Source: Metellina segmentata | Lineage: Eukaryota > Arthropoda > Arachnida > Araneae > Tetragnathidae | Length of the DNA stretch: 64,000 bases | Direction of reading: 5' to 3' | Assembly: GCA_947359465.1 (NCBI GenBank) | Contig: OX375872.1 | Location: 12,160,137 to 12,224,136 of the forward strand | Shown here: positions 10,791 through 23,159 of the stretch, in pieces | Position numbering within the stretch: position 1 is the stretch's first letter | Layout: each line of letters begins with the position of its first letter | Position numbers and translations under genes: made by a program | The notes under the pieces: generated by a model | Seen by the model: the letters and a program-made list of their open reading frames with translations, nothing else | The model's database searches: none | Told to the model about the DNA's origin: nothing

Positions 10791-13358
10791 TTAGTTATTG
10801 AACCACGACTTCATATGGTCAGCTGCTGTCGACGTCAAGTTCGGTCCTTCATGGTTTCCAACTTTCTCAACGTCATAGCGATCATGGGGTTTCACTTTCT
10901 TCACTCGATATGGTCCTAAGAATTTCGGTCGTAATTTCATTCCGACACCAAATTGAGTCCGCTGAATAGCAATAAGATCGCCCTCTTTGTATTGATGAGG
11001 TTTCTTCCTCTTCTTATCATACGTTCTTTTATTCTCTTCCTGAATTTTTAGGATATTCTCTTTGGCATCGTCTCTTAATTTCTTCCTCTTCTCTAGAAAA
11101 ACTTCAGTATATTCTTCTTCTAAAAGCTGGACTATCTTGAGATCTTCTTTGTTTCGCATTTTCACACCTGTCAAAAGTTCGAAGGGTGTCCATCTTGTGC
11201 TTCTGGAGGTTGTACTATTGAGTATTCTTTGTACGGCGTCAACGTGTTTGAACCATTTGATCGGTTCTTCAATTGAAAGTTTGGATAACACTGGAATCAG
11301 GGTTTTGTGCATTCTTTCTACTTGTCCATTGCCTCTTGGGATTCCTGTTGTGATTTTTAGGTGTTCAATCCCGTTTTCGCAACAAAAATCTGTAAATTCT
11401 TTAGATGTAAAAGCGGATCCTCTATCCGAGATTATCCTCGCAGGATTTCCAAAACTATTTTGTTGTTGTTTGAGTTTATTTATTGCGTCACCTGATGTCG
11501 TAGATTTGGTAGGATATAACCAAGTGAATTTTGTGAATGCGTCTACTACCGTGAAGATATGCTGATAGTTCTTAGATGTTGAAGGTAACGGACCTATGAA
11601 ATCAATGTGATAAGTGTATAATGGAACGTCCTCTTTAGGAATTGGATTTAGAAATTTGTTATCCTCTGCTATGGTTCGTTTTGTCTCCAACTTAGTGTTT
11701 GGTTCCAGACGATTAGTTACTTCGAGATGAGTTTCGGTTTGAATTTTAGTTGAATCTGAAGTGTTCGCTAAATTAACAATTCTTGCGTAATTCACTCGAA
11801 AATTATCGCGTCTGCTCAAAACATGAATTCCTCTCTCTGATAAAGTAAGATTTAACTTATTTATGCAATCGAACCCAAGAACAATATGATCAGGTAAATT
11901 TTTTAAAACATAAACATCAGTAACAATAATGCAGTCATCAATAATAATTTCAGTAGAAAAGAAACCTAGAGGAGAAATGTGTTCTCCTCCTATACCCATT
12001 AAAGTCACATTATCAAAACTCAATTTTGGGGATCCAATTTCAACATAAAATTCATATTTTATCATTGACACATCACTTCCTGTGTCGATTAGCGCATTAG
12101 ATCTTTTCCCGCACATTTCAACATATTTTCTAAGCTTAGTACGAGAATTAAAAGGGCTATTAATTAAAGTTCTATTTACATCTCTTTTGGGACACACGTC
12201 GGCCTTGTGCCCATAATTTTTACATTTAAAGTATCTCACACCCTCAGTTTTCTTTTCACAATTTATCGACTTATGTCCATATTCATTGCAGTTGTAACAT
12301 TTTATATGATTGGTGTTAGTTTGTTCAGGGCGCACGAAAGATCGAGGCTTTAATTTGTCAAAATCCCTATTGAAACGCTTCTTATATTTATCGTCTGATG
12401 TTTTCGAATCTCTATTGGGTTTTAAATGACATCGAGCCGCTTCATATTCGTCTAATTTATTGACGAGTTGGTCTATTTTCGTTATTTTCGGTAGCTCGTC
12501 TATAAAATGGTCTCGAACGTCATTGGGTATTTTTCGTTTTAGTTGATCGGTAATCATGAGTTCTTTAAGGTCTTGGTAATTTGATACTTCCAACCCACTC
12601 GTCCATTCTTCAAAGAAATTTTTCAGATCATGAGCAAAGTCATTCCAAGTAGAAGACGCTTCTTTTCTATGCGAAAGGAAATTTTGCCTAAATTGTCCCG
12701 GATTTAATTTAAAACGTTTCAACAATAATCTCTTGACATTTTCATAGTCATTAGCCTTTTCGTCAGGCTCACGCGTGATAAGATTAGCCAAATCCAATGG
12801 GAGTAACCCCAACAAATGTGTAACCCATTCCGTTTTTGGTATTTCGATACGACTAATCTGTCTTTCAAATAAAGTTAAATAACAGCTAATATCCTTATTC
12901 GTCTCGTAACGGTTAATCAATTTCAATAAATCGTTATTGTATAGGCTGGTAGTTTTACCATAACTGTTGCCTTGTCTGTTAGCAGTTTCGATTTCGAGTT
13001 TCCTTAATTCGAATTCGCGTTTTTCGGCTTCAATTTTCTCTGCGCGTTTTTCGGCTTCAATTTTCTCTGCGCATTTTTCGGCTTCAATTTTCTCTGCGCG
13101 TTTTTCGGCTTCAATTTTCTCTGCGCGGGCTTGTTTTTCGGCTTCAATTTTCTCTGCGCGTTTTTCGGCTTCAATTTTCTCTTCGCGTTCAGTTCTAATA
13201 ACACTCAACAGATTTTTTGTTATCTCCTCGTCATAATTTTCAGAATCTATTATAAGTTTCGAGCACTGCGCTACTTTGGGATTCGCTGGCACTATTAGGC
13301 CTAATTCGTCAATCAATGTTAGCAAATCTGCTTTTCGGGCCTTAGTTAAATATGCCAT
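10791..13358 (-). CDS. Gag-protease-integrase polyprotein of the gypsy-like element (855 aa)
   Basis: One uninterrupted frame. Residues about 60-115 are a charged KIEAEKRAE tandem repeat, likely coiled coil. Residues about 130-330 are a Gag capsid-like region. A CCHC knuckle (CYNCNEYGHKSINC, about 353-366) is followed by a second knuckle in which the first Cys is Tyr. An aspartic protease motif ALIDTGSDVSM lies near residue 420. At about 580 the frame passes straight into an integrase core: HIDFIGPL, SDRGSAF and GNGQVERMH give Asp, Asp and Glu with DD35E spacing. A GPY/F-like LGPYRV module follows near the C-terminus. Reverse transcriptase, RNase H and the HHCC zinc domain of integrase are missing, yet the frame is kept. 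The start is the first Met, about 320 bp after the primer site. Confidence 0.88.
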   Translation of the reverse strand: MAYLTKARKADLLTLIDELGLIVPANPKVAQCSKLIIDSENYDEEITKNLLSVIRTEREEKIEAEKRAEKIEAEKQARAEKIEAEKRAEKIEAEKCAEKIEAEKRAEKIEAEKREFELRKLEIETANRQGNSYGKTTSLYNNDLLKLINRYETNKDISCYLTLFERQISRIEIPKTEWVTHLLGLLPLDLANLITREPDEKANDYENVKRLLLKRFKLNPGQFRQNFLSHRKEASSTWNDFAHDLKNFFEEWTSGLEVSNYQDLKELMITDQLKRKIPNDVRDHFIDELPKITKIDQLVNKLDEYEAARCHLKPNRDSKTSDDKYKKRFNRDFDKLKPRSFVRPEQTNTNHIKCYNCNEYGHKSINCEKKTEGVRYFKCKNYGHKADVCPKRDVNRTLINSPFNSRTKLRKYVEMCGKRSNALIDTGSDVSMIKYEFYVEIGSPKLSFDNVTLMGIGGEHISPLGFFSTEIIIDDCIIVTDVYVLKNLPDHIVLGFDCINKLNLTLSERGIHVLSRRDNFRVNYARIVNLANTSDSTKIQTETHLEVTNRLEPNTKLETKRTIAEDNKFLNPIPKEDVPLYTYHIDFIGPLPSTSKNYQHIFTVVDAFTKFTWLYPTKSTTSGDAINKLKQQQNSFGNPARIISDRGSAFTSKEFTDFCCENGIEHLKITTGIPRGNGQVERMHKTLIPVLSKLSIEEPIKWFKHVDAVQRILNSTTSRSTRWTPFELLTGVKMRNKEDLKIVQLLEEEYTEVFLEKRKKLRDDAKENILKIQEENKRTYDKKRKKPHQYKEGDLIAIQRTQFGVGMKLRPKFLGPYRVKKVKPHDRYDVEKVGNHEGPNLTSTAADHMKSWFNN
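13004..13190 (-). repeat. In-frame tandem repeat within gag (KIEAEK units)
   Basis: About six copies of a unit near 30 bp encode KIEAEKRAE repeats, one copy with a short insertion (QARAE). All units keep the frame, so copy number can vary without breaking the protein. Confidence 0.85.
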
Positions 13359-13680
13359 GTCATCAATTAAAACAAAATTCTGTACTCACAGTTTCGAAAG
13401 TTCCTTCTATCCGTCTTTTCCGTCAACTCGTCTTTTGCGTCTACGCGTTTTTTCGTCTACGCGTTTTCTTTTTTGTCGTTTCAGTCTATCATCAGCACCA
13501 CGTCAGGAGAAGTCATGAAACTGTTCTTGCAGATGATTAAAACACAAGTCCAGGTTTGCATAGGTAGTCAAAACATTCCACCGGCCGGTTCAATCGTCAC
13601 TGCTTTCGGGGTCTGCTAATCCGTCGTTCAAGCCCTCGTACGAAGGAGGAGAATCGTCGCGGTCGTCAACGGTTTTTCAC

Positions 13681-13698
13681 ATCCCGGCTGAGCCCCCA
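13681..13698 (-). promoter_or_regulatory. Primer-binding site, tRNA-Pro-like
   Basis: Five bases inside the 5' LTR the minus strand reads tgggggctcagccgggat. It begins with the TGG complementary to a tRNA CCA end and resembles the tRNA-Pro primer site of known retroelements, with two differences from the form I know. Primer identity is inferred. Confidence 0.65.
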
Positions 13699-13703
13699 TT
13701 TTT

Positions 13704-14219
<516 letters not shown>

Positions 14220-14334
14220 CTCCGGTATACCTCCTAGTCGCAGTGGAGACTATTTGCAATATGTTTTTATCATTTGGGTGATTTTACAGAACGCCAAGAT
14301 TGGAATAGCAAAGGGAAGGGTGGACATTGTAGTT

Positions 14335-14632
14335 CTAATTGGTAGGTAATTAATGTCGCACTGAAGCAACGAAAATGGCTCTAAGTGAGGGTCCGGAATT
14401 AATCCCGAAGAAAAGAACCGAGGATAAGGCCTCGTAAATTTGAATCATGGTCAGATGACGAGATCAACACCTGAGCTGGTATTCACTTCAAACCTTCACA
14501 CCACGCCAACATGAGAACATTAATTCCACAACAGATTTAACGTGCACAAGCCCCCAAGTACTCAACGGTCTTGGGCTGTGCCTCGTTTCCAACTGAACCC
14601 TCCGGTTGCTAATCCGTTGCCCTTCCAACGAG
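14335..14632 (-). repeat. SINE (head B), diverged
   Basis: Minus-strand copy. The head phrase ccctccggttgctaatccg (inverse) lies at about 14598-14616, the body phrase tcatggtcagatgacgag (inverse) at about 14445-14462, and the tail near 14340. Confidence 0.65.
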
Positions 14633-14844
14633 GGTACTGCTGCCCCATCCAGATTTGGATTTAGAATCGAAAGGTCCCAAGTAGGACAATCTGTACCATT
14701 GAATCTTTTGAATGGATTATCACTATCCAATGCAAAGGACGAATCTTTTGAAAGGTTTCATTTGGTCTTTCGGGATTGAGCTTGGCCAAACCTGGTCCTT
14801 GTGCCAAAAAAAATTAAACCTTTGGAATTGACTTTCATTGCTTG

Positions 14845-15080
14845 AGATACATTTGGTCCTTCGGGATCGATTCCGGACGTTGCCAATAATCAATCGTGTT
14901 GCTCCAATGCGACGTTTGTTCAACTACCTGCCTTAAGTACTTGATGGTGCTACGTAGGTTCTATAGAGGTACGCTTCCCGTGTTAGAGCCCGGTTGGAAG
15001 AGTATAACGGATTAGCTACCGGAGGATTTCAAGTTTGAATTCAACCTAAGACCGTCATCCTTAGCAAAAGAACTAACTTA
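14845..15080 (+). repeat. SINE fragments: tail, then a head-B piece
   Basis: A tail segment (ccttcgggatcgattccgg to caatgcgacg) at about 14850-14935 is followed by a separate head-B segment (gcccggttggaagagtataa, gtttgaattcaacc) at about 14987-15050. Confidence 0.5.
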
Positions 15081-15099
15081 GCTAGAATAAGACCACTTG

Positions 15100-15395
15100 G
15101 AATGTCCCCCCAGAGCACCCATGGTATCACTGTTCACGACCTGGAGGCTCCCTGGCTCAAGGTTTCAATAGGCAGGACCAAACTATTCTTGCCCGCTTTC
15201 GAAGTGGTCACCTTAAATCAATGAAATTTTCCGAAGGATCCAAGATCTTTGAGATTTGTAACAACTGTTCCACTGAGCAGGCCTCGCCTCACCACATCCT
15301 CTCGTCCTGGGGCTCTCCAAACAGGACTTGACTGACGATCCATTGACGGTGTTGGATTTTTTGAGGGTGTATAACGTCATGGACCTGGTCTAGCA
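15100..15395 (+). pseudogene. Non-LTR retrotransposon (LINE), C-terminal remnant
   Basis: Two plus-strand frames joined by a frameshift near 15310 encode LARFRSGHLKSM, then a zinc-binding-like CNNC...HHIL segment, then LSKQDLTDDPLTVLDFLRVY before a stop. I associate this arrangement with the end of a LINE second ORF after the reverse transcriptase in spider elements. No RT motif is present, so this is a 5'-truncated, frameshifted relic. The family name is uncertain. Confidence 0.5.
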
Positions 15396-15659
15396 CTGCT
15401 GGCCAATGGGGGCGTGCAACAACACAACTAACTTAGCTACTTTTAGTACGGAAACGGAACTATGTGAAAAGATTAAAAGTGCTCAAAATTCAAGGGAAAA
15501 TTAAACCAATTTTAATTTGATCTCTGGAAACTGATTAACTTTTAATCACAGATCGTGGTCCCAGATTGGAGTGGGTCCGCGGTACATTTTATGGAAGAGT
15601 AACGGACCTGATGATTACGAATCCAACCAGAGACTCGTGTATAAAGGGGAACTTTAAAT

Positions 15660-16795
15660 CTTAAAAATTCAGTCTAGAACATTTTAAAATAAATTTAATG
15701 AAATTTAATTAATATTGTTCTCTTTGGAATGGCAACAGCAGCTGTCGTGAGCTGATAAAAGATCAGGTTCTAAATTTTTTTTTCAGTTTCTGTTTTCATT
15801 TTGCGTGGAGGAATGATTTTCTATCAGAAGATAAAAAAACAAAGATTTAACTTTGTTATTTAGTTCTTTTTTTCTATCTCCTAGACCGTTAAAGAAAAAG
15901 TAAAATTTTCAAAGGATTTGAAATCTGCTGAACATTTTACAAATTGATACCTAAAAATATGATTTTTTTAAATAAATAAACATTTTTAATTGAATATCTT
16001 TTATATTTTCGCAAGAGAATGTGACGTCACGCCAACATTCGTGTTCCAAAAATAAATATATTACATTTCCAGCCCACTTACGATTTCAGCGAAAGAAAGC
16101 AAAGAAAATAAAAAACTTTTTGGCTGGCATTATTAAGTTCTTTTTAGTAAAATCGGTATCGTTAAAGTTAGATTGAAAATTTCAACGGATTTGAAATCTG
16201 CGGAAAATTTAACACCATATAGAAATCTTAGATTTGATTTGATTTTAATATATAACTTTTCAATTAAATATTTCTATTTTCGTAAGAGATTGTGACGTCA
16301 CGCCGAATTCCTATTTGGAACCACGGGCAACACCGCTATGGCTGTTATCTAATTTGCGAGGCAAACCATAGTTCATGATATTCATAGTTTGGTTTGGGCC
16401 ACAAACCAAATTGGAATTTGTAAGGAATTCATTAAAATAATCTACGAATTTCCATTTGGTTAGCGAAGCAAACCATTGTTCATACTATTCATAATTTGGT
16501 TTGCGAAACAAGCTAATGCGTTTGATTTTCTTTTAAAAAATAATTTATCAATTAAATATTTATATATTTTGGTTTGCGAAGCAAACCAACACCACGGGCA
16601 ATGTGACCCCCTCGAAAGAAACTGTCACGGGAAGGCTGTTATCTAATAGGCTACAAATTCGCAAACCAAATGGGAATCCGTGATGACTGTTATCCAATAG
16701 GCTACAAATTCCCATTTAGTTTGCAAAGCAAACCAATAACCCCACTAAAGCAACTGGCACGGGCAACGCCGTGCTAACCACACAATGGCTAGTGG
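15660..16795 (-). repeat. GTTTGC-palindrome dispersed repeat, long copy
   Basis: Inverse orientation of the family at 4032-5037: the 5' end (actagccattgtgtggttag) is near 16795 and the 3' portion near 15660-15720. It contains two internal gcagatttcaaatcc-type modules and several gtttgcgaagcaaacc blocks. Confidence 0.7.
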
Positions 16796-16799
16796 GATA

Positions 16800-17700
16800 T
16801 AAAAGAACGAAATGCTTAGTTAATATAAGAAACTGAAAGAGAAACTTCAACTTCAAATGAAAATATTGTATACCAAATTTAGCTTCTAAATGGGAGAACT
16901 TTAGGGCAGTACATAACACGCCAACTTTGGCGTTCATTCGATCGTCCAAATGGCAAATGATGGCTCTTGAAGGATTGCTAAAATCCTGCCTAAAATTGGC
17001 GACAAGAATGGGGAAATCGGCCAAGAAATTTTGGGCATTGTATTTTCGGCTTCTTCAAAAGTCTTCCGTTGAATGGAGTTCTGTGAAACACTCGACTCTT
17101 ATATTATCTGATGGGCAAAGTAACAAACACGACAGTTGATTGAATCTTGTTGCAAAACTCCTCATCCAATTTAAATCGAGTTGTAGAACCAAATTAATTT
17201 TTAACGTTATCAAAAATTTTGCAATAGCTGTCAGAACAATAATTATTTAATAAATCGAAAAATTCAATACATTTTTTCTTTTTTGTTAAGTATCAAACAC
17301 CAATGATTTTCCATGTAAACAGGCAGTAAAAAGAGTGATAAAATTAATGGATTGCCAGCAAGTGATTGATATCTTAATGATATACTACTCGTTATTAGAT
17401 TTGTAGTAGAATCAAAACAAGGTCTGTATTAACAGCGCAGAACAAAGAAATGCATCAATGAACTTCAAATAACCACCCTCTGACAAAATCTTTAGACTTC
17501 AACTTTAGATCCTTTTCATATTAATGAAGAAAGCTATAGAGATTTGAAAGCTAACACAATTTGAAGACCCCAATGCTTTTAATAAAAGATACGTCTGTTT
17601 TTAATTTGGTAGTGAGTGGTTCATGAACTATATATACAACACAGGTGCACAAGATGTTGCTCATTAGTAACAAATATAGATTGTAAAGGAGAATTCGCTC
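16800..17700. other. Intergenic, nothing recognised
   Basis: AT-rich unique-looking sequence. Short open frames on both strands lack domains or supporting splice signals. Confidence 0.4.
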
Positions 17701-17711
17701 TAAAAGGTATA

Positions 17712-18842
17712 TACAGTCAGTACCGGCTATATGGTAACCCTCTTATAAGTTTACCCCGCTTATATGGTCAGAATTCTAAAATCCCGTCTCGCTTAATATT
17801 GAACATGTGTTAAAACGCACCATTTATATAGTCATTTTATTTTCCTGGTTATCGGCTATGTGGTCGATTTTATTATCTTTTCAATGAGGTTAACGTTTTT
17901 TTTTTTGTTTTTTTTTTGTTTTTCTTTTGAAAAATAGTGATTGTTGCAATATTTCTTGAGGCAGGGAGCAACACAGGAAATGACCAGAAGAAAAAAAGTC
18001 TTTGCGACCCCGGAGAGGACCTGAATTTACGCCTTTACTTCCCTCCATTTCTCTGCGTTGAATCATCTTCGGCGTTACCCCCTCCCCCTCAATTATCTTC
18101 CTCCCCAATCACAACAGGTGAACATCTGTCTATTTATTGGTTGAAGTTATCTCTCCTTGTTTGAAAAGTACATTGAAATTGAGACGAAAAGAGTAAAGGA
18201 AAATTTTGTTTCATTTGGATCATACGTGACAAATAAGAACTTTCATTCATGTTTTAAAAAAAATAATTTTTTTTTAGTCTGCTGACTGGCCTCTGGGCAA
18301 AACAAAAACGGAAACGAAAATAATAAATTTAGAATCTGCGATCTTTTATTCTATTGCCATTCAAAAAAATAATAATAATAATAATAATTAAATTCATTTA
18401 AAAATGCTCTAGATTGAATTTTAAAATTCACCGCCAACACAAAATTGCAAAAAATTCGGACTACCTGTGTTCCAAATCCCATTATTGTAAGTGCCGTAGA
18501 TTCTTCAGGACTGATAACGAAAAACAATAAAACCAACACTTCCTTTTATAATAGTAGAGATAAGTGCATTTAATATGGATGTACGTACGTATGTGTACTG
18601 TACTTAGATTGGTAAGGTAATCCAATAAATTTCACTGAAAAAACATTGCATATTTCTTACTGTAGTTTTTACTTTGCAAATTAATTTTTAAAATGTTATT
18701 AAAAGCTTAATTATTTTTTATGAACACTATTTAACCATAACACTATAACACCATAGTGTAGTATTGATCCTCATATATATGGTAACCCCGCTTATATGGT
18801 CTGATTTTTCTGGACCGCTGAGCTGACCATATAACCTATACT
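17712..18842. mobile_element. Possible pogo/Tigger-like element defined by TIRs
   Basis: The left end reads cagtaccggctatatggtaa. The right end, read inversely, begins cagtataggttatatggtc. A second matching block (ccccgcttatatggtc) occurs near both ends. CAGTA termini are typical of pogo/Tigger elements. No transposase remains, and a dispersed-repeat piece lies inside. Confidence 0.4.
18290..18560 (+). repeat. 3' part of the GTTTGC dispersed repeat
   Basis: It shares aataaatttagaatctgc, ggactacctgtgttccaaat and the cttccttttataatagtag end with the long copies. Confidence 0.65.
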
Positions 18843-18849
18843 GAATGTA

Positions 18850-19265
18850 TAATGATTATATTTGAAAATCAAATATAAACCATTATAGTAATAAGTCATT
18901 GAAGTTAAGCAAGTAAGTCGTGCTTAATGAGCACCGAAAACATATGATAGAAACCTCAAATAATTTCCTCAAACTCATCTACTTCAGTTTCACTGACAGT
19001 TATAGAAACTATTGGCATATCAGATGCGTTTGAGTTTATTTACAACGCTAATAAAGATAATATTTCAGATGTTCTGCCAGTTCTTGCTATATTGCCAAAA
19101 AATTGTAACATGAACTGAATTGTGAGATATGCTGTTTAATCTTGAAAAAACTAATTTATTAATGGTACAATTGATTGTACTTATCACAGATATTTAATGA
19201 ATTAATTGATACAAATTTCAGAAAGATTGTTAGTTTAACTGAATACTTAAAATAGGTCCTTTTAG
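18850..19265. other. AT-rich intergenic, nothing recognised
   Basis: No motif or repeat recognised. Confidence 0.4.
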
Positions 19266-19269
19266 TGAG

Positions 19270-20095
19270 ATATCTGTAGAGTGTTTGCTTCGCAAAATAA
19301 CACAACGGGCAACGCCGTGATGGCCTCGTCATTGTCAAATGCGGTTAAATTCGAGTTGCGAAGAGATCCAATCGGCGTGACGTCACAATCTCTTGCGAGA
19401 ATATAAATATTTAATTGAAAAATTATTTCTTAAAAAAGAAAACCAAACGTATAAGGTGTACGATTTTCCACAGATTTCAAATCTGTTGAAATTTTCAATC
19501 TATTTCTTTAACGATCCCCATTTTACAAAAATGAACTAAACAATGCAAGTCAAAAAATTTTTTTATTTTTGAGCGCAGGAAAGGGAATCTGGATTTATCG
19601 AACACGATCGAGGTCAAATTCGTATGGGAAAAAATATAAAAGTTACAGTATAAAAGTTATTTATTTAATGAAAATTATACTTTTTAGGTATCGATTTAAT
19701 GTGAAACTTTCCGCAGATTTCAAATCCGCTGAAATTTGTACTCTATTTTTAACGATCTAGGAGATAGAAAAAAAACTACATAACTTCAGTTAAAATTTTT
19801 TATTTGTTTTGTTCTTCGGCTGTAAGCGTTGATCGGAAAATCAAACGGAAACACGGAAAACATAAATTTAGAATCTCATATTTTTATGGTGTTGCCATTC
19901 TAGGAAAAACAATAATTATTAAATTCATTTTAAAATGTTCTAAATTGAATTTTAAAATCCGGGCTTTGTACAAAAATTGCAAAAGATTCGGACTACCTCT
20001 GTGCCAAATCCCATTACTGTAAGTGCCCTAAATTCGTCAGGAGCGTCCACATAAACGTACAGACACTTCGCTTTATAATAATAGAGGGGATAGGG
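19270..20095 (+). repeat. GTTTGC dispersed repeat, long copy
   Basis: It lacks the first ~50 bp of the family. It then follows the same order: gggcaacgccgtgatggcct, gatccaatcggcgtgacgtc, two gcagatttcaaatcc modules, and the cataaatttagaatct and tataataatagagg end. Confidence 0.7.
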
Positions 20096-20194
20096 ATCGA
20101 AAATATTCCTTCTAGTTGTTACGGAATGATGGCCATAATTCTTAAATTGCTCCATAATTACTGAATTTCTTTAAACTGCGGGCTCACGGGAGTC

Positions 20195-20570
20195 CAGTTG
20201 AATGAAAACGGATTAGCAGCCGGAAGGTTGCGAGTTCAAAACTCGATTCAGCAAAAACTCGTGTACACAAGGGGCTGGTAACTGTTAAATCTGTCGCGAC
20301 CTCAAATGCCCTCACGTTGGAGTGGTGTGAAGCTTGGAAAATGGGGTACCATATCAGGTGTTGCCATCTCAACCGTAGTTCAAAATTATGAGGGGTCCTC
20401 GCGATTGATCCCGTCATTGAGAGTGTGGTGCTAGCTCAGATGTTGCCTCGTCATCTGACCGTGGTTCAAAATTAAGTGGTATTCTCGTATTTTTCACTTG
20501 TGGGATTGATCCCGGACCGTCGTCAATAGCCCATTGTGTTGTTGCTCCAGTACGATGTTAATTAAAATAG
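20195..20570 (+). repeat. SINE (head B), with duplicated body segment
   Basis: Head B (acggattagcagccggaagg) is followed by a diverged body. A second partial body begins near 20420 (gctcagatgttgcctcgtc) and runs to the tail. Confidence 0.65.
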
Positions 20571-20837
20571 TTACCGTAGTTACCCGGACCGTCGTCAATA
20601 GCCCGTCATAAATGCCAGTGCGACATTCATGAACTACCGTTCTACCTAGGTTTAAAACTGTTTCTATTGGTTCCACAATGCAGCATACTTTATTGTAAAG
20701 GTTGGTAGATATTTTATGCACTGAAGCCACAGAACGATCAATTGGCGACGATCCAGAATTAATCTCCGAAGTAATTCTATTGAGTCATTCAATACATACA
20801 TTCTGGAATATTACACAACAAAACCAGACACAGACGG

Positions 20838-21135
20838 CCCGGTTGGAAGAGTAACGGATTAGCAATCGGGGGTTACGAGTTCAAATCCAAACCAAAACCG
20901 CTGAGTAAAAAGGAGGCTGGTACAAGATAAATCTGTCGTGGCTTCATACGTCCTCACGTTAACGTGGTGCGGCAGTTAAGGAGTGGAGTTCCAGCTTAGG
21001 TGTTGTCTCATCATCTGACAGCGGTTCAAAATTTCTTGGTGTCCTCGGATCTTTCCCATGGGGATTTAATCCCTGATCGTCGTCAATAGCCTGTTGTATT
21101 GCTCCAGTACAACGTTAATTAAAATACTTATCTAC
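20838..21135 (+). repeat. SINE (head B), full length
   Basis: The most complete head-B copy: gcccggttggaagagtaacg, a B-box-like gttcaaatcc, the body and a tail ending in gttaattaaaatac. Confidence 0.75.
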
Positions 21136-21289
21136 CTTTTCCTCCACCAAATTACAAAAGCCAGATGGTTTTATAGTAATAGCAATATCTCAAAAGCCCT
21201 CAAAAACTCCCTCAATTAAAAACTTCATTAACAAAATGTGCAAATTTTTCTCCCAAATTTATGATCCTACGGTCCCCAATTGGATATTT

Positions 21290-21384
21290 CCATTAGGGGA
21301 TTGATCCCGTTGTCTATCGCCCGTTGTGTTACTCTAGTTCGACGTTAATTAAAATTACCTTACCTTACCCTTTGGGGATTGATC
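21290..21384 (+). repeat. SINE tail fragments abutting P-like copy B
   Basis: Two partial SINE tails. The second is cut at ggggattgatc, where the terminal repeat of the P-like element begins, so copy B appears to have inserted into SINE sequence. Confidence 0.6.
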
Positions 21385-22515
21385 CGAGGCCAACGAAAAG
21401 ATAAGTATTTCGTGACGTCACCAACGGCGGCTTAGTAATCTCACATCGCTGTTTTCTTGTACTAATTTTTTATTCAGTACAGAGAAAAATATACCTTTAT
21501 TTTTACGGAATAAATCTGATTGTCATATATATTTTATACCTTTTTCGCACACAAAAAGCATTTTTAAAATCTTCCCAACTCTTTTTTTTTTTAATAAAAT
21601 AATGAAATTAAAATATTAATTCATTATTTGAAACAGTATTGAACAACAATATATACACATTTTATTTCCTTCTTTTGAGTTAAATCTTATTGTTGAAAAA
21701 ATGTTGAAATACCATTATTTTAATTTGATACTCAATTATCAAAAGGAACACTATTTAAGGCTTAATACACACAATTTCCTTGAAAATTTAAAACAATACT
21801 TTTTCCCCCTTGGAATAGTTTAAGGTTTATTTTGCAATTTATTCACTAATAAATGAATTCTTTATTTCACATGACAGGTAAAAATAAATCTTTTCATTAC
21901 ATAACATTCTTTCATTCTTCTTATCAAACATTTCATCAAACATTATTTAAAATATAGAACAAAACATATCATATGAATTAACTATTCATTAACCCAGATT
22001 ATATTTAGAACTAAGCTTATAATTATTTATATTTGAAGTTATTAAATGAACACATTACTAAATATGTGAAGGATATTTCTAATTCGAAATATTTTTGAAC
22101 TTAAAAAATTTGGACTACACACAGTTAATATATTTATATTTTCTTAATTAAAGTATATTACGCTGTCAAATTTGTCAACTTTCTTTCATCAGTAAGCTTA
22201 TAATCAAAAGAACACACAAATTTCCCTCCTAGTAAATTTAAGGTATACACATATGGGTATTTATATACACGTGTTTTTCCCCTTGGAATATTTACTTATA
22301 AATGAATTTATTTTACCTGTGGCATGTGAACTAAAGAAAATTCAACAAATAAAACAAACTATATTTATTTAAAAAATATATATATATATTTTCATTACAT
22401 AACATTTTTTCATACTTGTTATCAAACATTTCACCAAATATTAGAAAATAGAACAAAACACATCACATAATATGACTATTAATATTCCAAAATCATACTT
22501 AGAAAAAGCTTATAA
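21385..22515 (-). pseudogene. Copy B: 3' non-coding terminal region
   Basis: In inverse orientation it aligns with 26570-27755 of copy A, sharing phrases such as gtgatgtgttttgttctatt and ggtgaaatgtttgataacaa, with scattered indels. A deletion near the terminus removes about 10 bp present in copy A. Confidence 0.85.
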
Positions 22516-23159
22516 GGGTAGTTCTCAAAAGGTGGGAACAAGAAACATTTCATAACTTTTAGCTTTGACAGCAAATAAATTTAATTCTTAAAATTATTAT
22601 TTTTTTTTTCTCAATGGGTTTTTAGTTCTGTTCAGAGAAAAGATTTAGTATTATTTATTGCAATAATTTGGCGTAAATATTCTTAAAATTAAATTCTTTA
22701 ACTAGAAATGTCGGATTTTGGACTTTTGTAAAGTTAACTGATACAGTGCATCACCAAGAAGATACATTTTAATGTGTTTTCCAAAACTGCAGAAAAAAAA
22801 AATAGTAAATGAATAAAGTATAAGGATAGTTTGTTTACTATTTTGATCAGTAGATGGCATCATTAGTTTAAAATTTTGAAGAAGTAATAAAGAAACAATA
22901 CTATAGCCATCCAGTATGTTTCGCGATGTTCAAAAGTAACTATCGAAATAGCTCTATATCTGAAGCAAAAAATACACTGCTGTTTGTAAAAAATGCAACA
23001 CCATGAAGGAATCATCTGAATGAAATGAAATTTGCAGCAAATGTCAATTATAGGATGTTATACAAAGTAGTAAAGTTTCAGAGTGGTGTAAGAAGCGTCT
23101 TCTAAACTGATGCTAAAAGCGTTTTTTTTTTAGTGGCGAACGTTTAGTGAGACCTAAGT

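Noticed and set aside
11062..11565. 167-codon plus-strand frame
   Set aside because: Antisense shadow of the retrotransposon integrase region; no domain of its own.
12967..13236. Plus-strand frame of SASIFSARF repeats
   Set aside because: Antisense of the KIEAEK tandem repeat in gag.
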